Of a DNA stretch of 64,000 bases, positions 60,053 through 64,000 are shown in pieces (position 1 is the first letter of the stretch; every line of letters starts with the position of its first letter). The notes under the pieces are model-generated. The model searched no databases and had not been told where the DNA came from. It worked only from the letters and a program-made list of their open reading frames with translations. The stretch is from Nonomuraea roseoviolacea subsp. carminata (GTDB lineage: Bacteria > Actinomycetota > Actinomycetes > Streptosporangiales > Streptosporangiaceae). The DNA lies in contig NZ_JAMZEC010000001.1 of NCBI RefSeq assembly GCF_024172185.1, positions 3,844,001 through 3,908,000 on the forward strand. Reading direction: 5' to 3'. A program made the translations under genes and the position numbers.

Positions 60053-60931
60053 TCAGAGCCGCACGAAGGCGATCGCCGCGCCGCGGGCCTCGCCGGCCCC
60101 GACGAAGAACCCGTCCGGCAGCTCACGGACGGTGAACCCGTTGCCCTCCACCAGGTCACGGGCCGCGCGGAGGTCGCCGACGGCCACGGCCTGCCCCGCG
60201 AGGTAGGGGAGCGCGGGCACCGGCTCGCCGGGCAGCACCTCGTCGAAGGCGGACATCGCGACGATCTCCATCCGGCCCACCTGGAGGGCGAGCACGTGCC
60301 GGGGCCCCTCGGTCGTCGGCGGGACGCCCAGGGTGCGGGCGTAGCGGGCGACGGTGGCCTCCAGGTCGGCGTCGTCCACGACGAGCAGCACGCTGTGCAG
60401 GTGGGTGGCGCCGTTGGCGTGCTTCAGGTAGCGGGGCTGGTGGATCAGCTCGGGCGTCAGGTGGCGGGCGATGTGGACCAGCCCCTCGGGGGTCCGCGCG
60501 CGGTCGAGGTGGATCGCCTCGAACCGCGCCGTCGCCACCCCCTCAGGGGTCTCCACGTCGCGCTGCAACGGCAGCACCCCGGACGACGACAGCCCCGCCG
60601 CGCGCAACCGCCTCTCGACGGTCACGGCGTCCTCGCAGCCGAACGAGCAGCCGTGCAGGCCCTCGTACTGGGCGATCAGCGGGCGGATGTTCCACGGGTC
60701 GACCGAGCCGTCCCCGAACAGGCCGAGCAGTTCCAGGTACGTCGCGCCGAACAGCGCGCACCGGTTGCCGGCGCCCATCGGCCTGCGCTCGCCGCCGGGG
60801 CGGTCGGAGCCGAGGTGCATGGACAGCGGTGTGAGCGTGAAGCCGAGCGCCTCGTAGGTCGCGGCGGTGGTGTCCATGTCGGTGGTGTAGAGGACGGAGT
60901 GGTCGATTCTGTCGATGTCGCAGGCGTTCAT
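60053..60931 (-). CDS. VOC-superfamily (glyoxalase-like) protein
   Basis: This 292-residue protein has the opening strand IDRIDHSVLYTTDMDTTAATYEA cut here to its key part DHSVLY, then CALFGATYLELLGLFG with the metal-type Glu, and a second repeat HLHSVLLVVDDADLEATVAR. It belongs to the two-domain glyoxalase-like group, related in layout to the VOC protein at 26603 but not close. Function unknown; ring-cleavage dioxygenase or isomerase is possible. It converges on the hemerythrin gene. Confidence 0.75.
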   Translation of the reverse strand: MNACDIDRIDHSVLYTTDMDTTAATYEALGFTLTPLSMHLGSDRPGGERRPMGAGNRCALFGATYLELLGLFGDGSVDPWNIRPLIAQYEGLHGCSFGCEDAVTVERRLRAAGLSSSGVLPLQRDVETPEGVATARFEAIHLDRARTPEGLVHIARHLTPELIHQPRYLKHANGATHLHSVLLVVDDADLEATVARYARTLGVPPTTEGPRHVLALQVGRMEIVAMSAFDEVLPGEPVPALPYLAGQAVAVGDLRAARDLVEGNGFTVRELPDGFFVGAGEARGAAIAFVRL

Positions 60932-61082
60932 GCGGCAAAGGCTGCTGTCGCGGCGCGGTTCACTCCAGTCAGGGACGTCCGGATGACGGATTTCGACAGG
61001 TGATAGCGGGATTTAAGGGGAAATCTTCCATTCGATGGGTGGCGGACGAACTCGTCGGTGGCGACCCGGAAGGATGGTCGTC

Positions 61083-62261
61083 ATGAAGCCCTTGATCGCC
61101 GACCTGGTGACACTTGCCCGTGTGCCCTCCGCGGTGCCGCTCGGCGCCGACACGTTGATCGAGCCGGACCACCCGACGCTCCGGCACTACGTCCAGGAGT
61201 GCCTGCGGCCGATGTTCCTGGGCCTCGGGGCCTTCGACATCATCGACCTGCCCCGCAACCAGTTCGCGGTACGGCTCGGCGACGGCGACGGGCCCTGCCT
61301 CGCGCTCATGGCGTACACGCCGACGCAGCACCACAACCTGATGGCCGAGCCGTGGTCGGGACGCATCCGGACGCCCGTCGAGCTCGGCGTCGACGAGCCC
61401 TGCGTGTTCGGCCAGGGGATCACCCAGAACAAGGCCCACCAGGCGTGCCTCCTGGACCTCGCCCGGTGGGTCGTCACCGAGCGCGTGCCGCTGCACGGCA
61501 CCCTGCTGCTCTGCGTCAACAACGAGGGACGCAGCACCCATGACTGCTCGAACGCCATCCTCGACGGCCTCCCGCGTACGCCGGACCTGCTCGTCCAGCT
61601 CTTCCCCACCGGCTTCGACGTGACCGTCGGCAACCGCGGGCGCGTCGACGTGCTGGTCGAGATCGAGGGGACGGCGGCCCACTCCTCGTCCCCGCCGGCC
61701 GCCGGGCGGGTCATCGACGCGGCCGCCGACGTCGTACGGCGGCTCGCCGAGCTCGACGCGGTCGTGGGCACGCGCTCGCACCCGGAGCTCGGGCGCGAGC
61801 AGGTCGTCCCGTACCAGGTGCGCTACGAGCCGCTCGCGCCGCACACCCTCCCGGGCACGGCCCGGATCACGGTGGACCGGCGGCTGCTGCCCGGCAGCGA
61901 CCCCGGTGCGGCCGTCGCCGAGATCCGCGCGGCCGTCGAGGGAGCGGGCAGCGGCTGCGAGATCCGGGTCCGGCAGGGGGTCACGATGCTCCCGGCGTAC
62001 CTGCCACCCGAGCGTCGTGGCGTCCTCGACCCCCTGACCGCGTCGATCCGGGAGCACGTGGGCGAACCCCGTCACACGATCTACGGCGGCAGCTTCGACG
62101 CGGGCGGCCCGTCGTCGCGGGGGATCCCGACGGTGATGTTCGGGGTGCCGGAGGAGGGGGACATGCTCGGCGACGACTTCGTCCGCCTGTCCGCGGTACG
62201 CCGGGAGGCCGACGTCCTGCGCGACACCGTCACCCGCTTCTTCCAGAAGCAGGACCGGTAG
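61083..62261 (+). CDS. M20-like peptidase/deacylase with atypical metal site
   Basis: This 392-residue protein has the M20 fold order: N-terminal catalytic part, an inserted dimerisation domain (about 190-300, including VDVLVEIEGTAAHSSSPPAA) and the C-terminal part with IYGGSFDAGGPSSRGIPTVM. In active M20 enzymes the first ligand motif is HxD and the general base lies in a DEE block. Here the matching places read LMAYTPTQHHNLM and CVNNEGRSTHD, so ligands are altered and the activity may differ. The ATG at 61083, 9 nt after GGAAGGAT, is preferred over 61074 or 61035. Confidence 0.7.
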   Translation: MKPLIADLVTLARVPSAVPLGADTLIEPDHPTLRHYVQECLRPMFLGLGAFDIIDLPRNQFAVRLGDGDGPCLALMAYTPTQHHNLMAEPWSGRIRTPVELGVDEPCVFGQGITQNKAHQACLLDLARWVVTERVPLHGTLLLCVNNEGRSTHDCSNAILDGLPRTPDLLVQLFPTGFDVTVGNRGRVDVLVEIEGTAAHSSSPPAAGRVIDAAADVVRRLAELDAVVGTRSHPELGREQVVPYQVRYEPLAPHTLPGTARITVDRRLLPGSDPGAAVAEIRAAVEGAGSGCEIRVRQGVTMLPAYLPPERRGVLDPLTASIREHVGEPRHTIYGGSFDAGGPSSRGIPTVMFGVPEEGDMLGDDFVRLSAVRREADVLRDTVTRFFQKQDR

Positions 62262-62522
62262 GGAGGGGCAGGCCCCTCGTCACCTGGTCGAGCGCGTCCT
62301 GGAGCAGCTCGCCGTACGACGCCGGAGGACCGAGGCGCAACCACAGCTCGGTCGAGGCGGAGATGGCGACGCCGACCGTCCCCGCCACCAGCCGCGGATA
62401 GAGGTCGCGCTCCAGGTCGGCGTCGGGCAGGGGCCCTCCGATTCGGTGACGAGCGGCGCCCCGATGAGCGCGGCGTTGCCGATCGCCTTCCAGAGGGGCT
62501 CGCCCGGCGGGCGGGCGCGCAC
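62230..62522 (-). pseudogene. Decayed, inverted copy of the tetR gene
   Basis: On the minus strand RARPPGEPLWKAIGN matches RARPAGEPLWEAVTQ of the intact TetR protein. After a frameshift, DLYPRLVAGTVGVAISASTE and then LWLRLGPPASYGELL match its C-terminus (DMYPRLVAGSVATAVHVATD, QWLRADPPVPLVLL). The whole DNA-binding domain and part of the middle are missing. The fragment overlaps the end of the M20-like gene and starts just inside the left arm of a long inverted repeat shared with the intact gene. Confidence 0.75.
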
Positions 62523-62533
62523 CCATGCGGCAG

Positions 62534-62593
62534 AGCATAGCCAAAACTTTCTTAACCAGAAATCTTTCTCGTTCAGAAAGTTTTGGCTATGCT
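62534..62593. repeat. Perfect 19-bp inverted repeat between tetR and its decayed copy
   Basis: AGCATAGCCAAAACTTTCT (62534-62552) and its exact reverse complement (62575-62593) flank a 22-bp AT-rich spacer. The right arm contains the presumed -10 (TATGCT) of the intact tetR, and the left arm occupies the matching place before the decayed copy. It serves as, or contains, the TetR operator. Confidence 0.85.
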
Positions 62594-62599
62594 GGTGGC

Positions 62600-63253
62600 G
62601 TGACCACCGAACGCACCCCGGCAGACGGCCGGCGCCCCGGACTCCGTGAGCAGAAGAAGCGCGCGACCCGCGAGGCGCTGACCCTCGCCGCCCTGCGGCT
62701 GGCGCTGGAGCGGGGGCTGGACAACGTCCGGGTCGAGGACATCGCCGCCGAGGTGCAGGTCACGACGCGGACGTTCAACAACTACTTCTCCACCAAGTAC
62801 GAGGCCCTGGTCGCCCGCCACGTCGACCGCGTACGGCAGTCGGCCGAGGCGCTGCGGGCCCGCCCGGCCGGTGAGCCGCTGTGGGAGGCCGTCACCCAGG
62901 CGGTGCTCTCGCCGCTGGTCGAGGCCGACCGGGCGCACGAGAGCCCGGACCCGGAGGTGCTCGGCGGCATCCGGTTGATCGCCACCGAGCCCGCGCTCCA
63001 GGCCGAGGCGCTCAAGGCCGCCCTGACGGCCGACGGCGAGCTCGCCGCGGCGGTCGCCGAACGCACCGGCACCGATCCCGGCCGCGACATGTATCCGCGC
63101 CTGGTCGCGGGCTCGGTCGCCACCGCCGTCCACGTCGCCACCGACCAGTGGCTGCGCGCGGATCCGCCCGTCCCCCTGGTCCTGCTGCTGCGGGAGGCGC
63201 TGCGGCAGGTCGCCGCGGGGCTCCCGGCCCCGCCGGCCGGCCCGTCGCACTAG
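62600..63253 (+). CDS. TetR family transcriptional regulator
   Basis: This 217-residue repressor has the helix-turn-helix VRVEDIAAEVQVTTRTFNNY followed by FSTKYEALVARHVDRV. The GTG at 62600 is chosen because a TATGCT hexamer ends 6 nt upstream, so the transcript is probably leaderless; upstream in-frame codons are inside the inverted repeat. It lies 103 bp before a DHA2 exporter on the same strand and probably represses that exporter through the adjacent palindrome. Confidence 0.88.
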   Translation: MTTERTPADGRRPGLREQKKRATREALTLAALRLALERGLDNVRVEDIAAEVQVTTRTFNNYFSTKYEALVARHVDRVRQSAEALRARPAGEPLWEAVTQAVLSPLVEADRAHESPDPEVLGGIRLIATEPALQAEALKAALTADGELAAAVAERTGTDPGRDMYPRLVAGSVATAVHVATDQWLRADPPVPLVLLLREALRQVAAGLPAPPAGPSH

Positions 63254-63356
63254 CGAGCCACCCGACCACCACCACCTGTCCCGAGCGGCCTCGCCGAGGC
63301 CGCTCCATCCCGGCATGCCCTCGATCGGCCGGCCGGACGCGGAGGGGAGATCCCTG

Positions 63357-64000
63357 ATGACGATCCCGGAACGGACCCGCCCGGCGAACGACCTCACCTG
63401 GTTGATGATCGCGGTGGTCCTGGGCGCGATCATGATGCAGCTCGACGCGACCATGACCAACATCGCCTACGGCACGCTGCTGCGGGAGTTCCCCTCCTCG
63501 CTGCTGACGATGCAGTGGGTCGGCACCGGTTACCTGCTGGCGATGACGGTCGTCATGACGTTGTCGGGCTGGGCGCTGGAGCGCTACGGCGGCCGGGCGA
63601 CGTGGACGGTCTGCATCGCCCTGTTCCTGGCCGGCTCGGTGCTGTGCGGGGTGGCCTGGTCGGCGCAGAGCCTGATCGTGTTCCGCGTGGTCCAGGGCCT
63701 GGGCGGCGGCATGATCCTGCCCCTGGGCATGGCGGTGCTCGCCCAGGCGGCCGGGCCGAGCCGCCTGGGGCCGGTGATGAGCGTCATGGGTGTCCCGGCG
63801 GCGCTGGCGCCGGTGCTCGGCCCGGTGCTCGGCGGCGTCATCGTCAGCGATCTGGGCTGGCGCTGGATCTTCTTCGTCAACGTCCCGGTCTGCCTGGCCG
63901 CGATCGCGGTGGCCTGGCGGGTCATGCCCCCGGCCGCGGGCCGGGCGCGGCCGGGGGACGTCCCCTCGGGCACGGCCCCGCGGCTGGACGTCCTCGGGCT
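63357..64000 (+). CDS. MFS drug exporter, DHA2 family (partial, cut by window end)
   Basis: The first 214 residues show DHA2/EmrB-type features: IAVVLGAIMMQLDATMTNIA in helix 1, a motif A-like GWALERYGGRATWTVCIALF, VVQGLGGGMILPLGMAVLAQ and the motif C region GVPAALAPVLGPVLGGVIV. At least six helices are visible. It would pump out drugs by proton antiport, under control of the upstream TetR. The reading frame is open at the window edge. The ATG at 63357 follows GGAGGGGAG. Confidence 0.9.
   Translation, partial: MTIPERTRPANDLTWLMIAVVLGAIMMQLDATMTNIAYGTLLREFPSSLLTMQWVGTGYLLAMTVVMTLSGWALERYGGRATWTVCIALFLAGSVLCGVAWSAQSLIVFRVVQGLGGGMILPLGMAVLAQAAGPSRLGPVMSVMGVPAALAPVLGPVLGGVIVSDLGWRWIFFVNVPVCLAAIAVAWRVMPPAAGRARPGDVPSGTAPRLDVLG

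Noticed and set aside
1..64000. tRNA or rRNA genes and prophage
   Set aside because: No tRNA-like cloverleaf, rRNA segment, integrase or phage structural gene was recognised on either strand by reading; a covariance search was not possible.

Overview
The window is very GC-rich DNA. Genes end in G/C-ending codons, GTG starts are common, and many genes overlap by 4 bp (ATGA or GTGA). The gene content (LanKC/LanL lanthipeptide synthetase, PucR, IclR and BlaI regulators, a CBM2-GH5 cellulase, DUF6153/DUF305 pairs) points to a filamentous actinomycete, most likely Streptosporangiales-like. The genus is inferred, not shown. No rRNA, tRNA, CRISPR array or replication origin was seen.

Layout. 1-5.8 kb: a ferredoxin reductase (cut by the window edge) paired with a sulfite-oxidase-like molybdoprotein, a DUF1992 protein, an orphan CoxL-type molybdenum hydroxylase subunit and a phospholipase D-like protein. 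6-12.1 kb: a compact lanthipeptide locus, with a MauE/thioredoxin fusion and an ABC exporter on the minus strand, divergent from a 56-residue Cys-rich precursor and a three-domain lanthionine synthetase whose LanC domain keeps Cys zinc ligands (class IV-like). 12.1-14.3 kb: aroQ, a DUF305 lipoprotein and an N-terminally short YeiH exporter that abuts an orphan IS605/TnpB-type omega-RNA end. 14.8-19 kb: a beta-propeller glycosidase-like protein, a sulfotransferase divergent from an apparently leaderless stand-alone LanC, a 51-residue acidic ORF and a decayed minus-strand gene. 19.2-27.8 kb: a ten-gene operon for an oligopeptide-type ABC importer, a luciferase-like monooxygenase, two carboxymuconolactone-decarboxylase/AhpD-type proteins, a VOC protein and OsmC.

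27.9-32.1 kb: signalling genes (NarL-type regulator, RsbW-like ATPase, a two-PAS histidine kinase with a single-domain response regulator), then TerC behind a yybP-ykoY-type manganese riboswitch. 32.1-39.1 kb: a second sulfotransferase, the cellulase, TetR plus an ABC exporter, a PIG-L deacetylase and a STAS protein. 39.3-46.1 kb: a glycerol regulon (glpD, glpK, glpF, divergent IclR regulator, second glpK) with two matching 11-bp palindromic operators. 46.1-51.5 kb: a DUF305/DUF6153 pair, a BlaI/M56 pair, a DHA2 exporter whose promoter holds CsoR-like operators, and a broken secreted protease gene. 51.7-64 kb: an HxlR regulator divergent from two genes, a PucR regulator, an acyl-CoA catabolic cassette (esterase, thiolase, acyl-CoA ligase, SDR), hemerythrin, VOC and M20-like proteins. 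At the end are an intact tetR and a decayed inverted copy sharing a perfect 19-bp inverted repeat, followed by a second DHA2 exporter cut by the window edge.

The most interesting parts are the lanthipeptide locus with its unusual precursor and redox partner, the orphan omega-RNA, the inverted tetR duplication and the operator architecture of the glp and MFS promoters.
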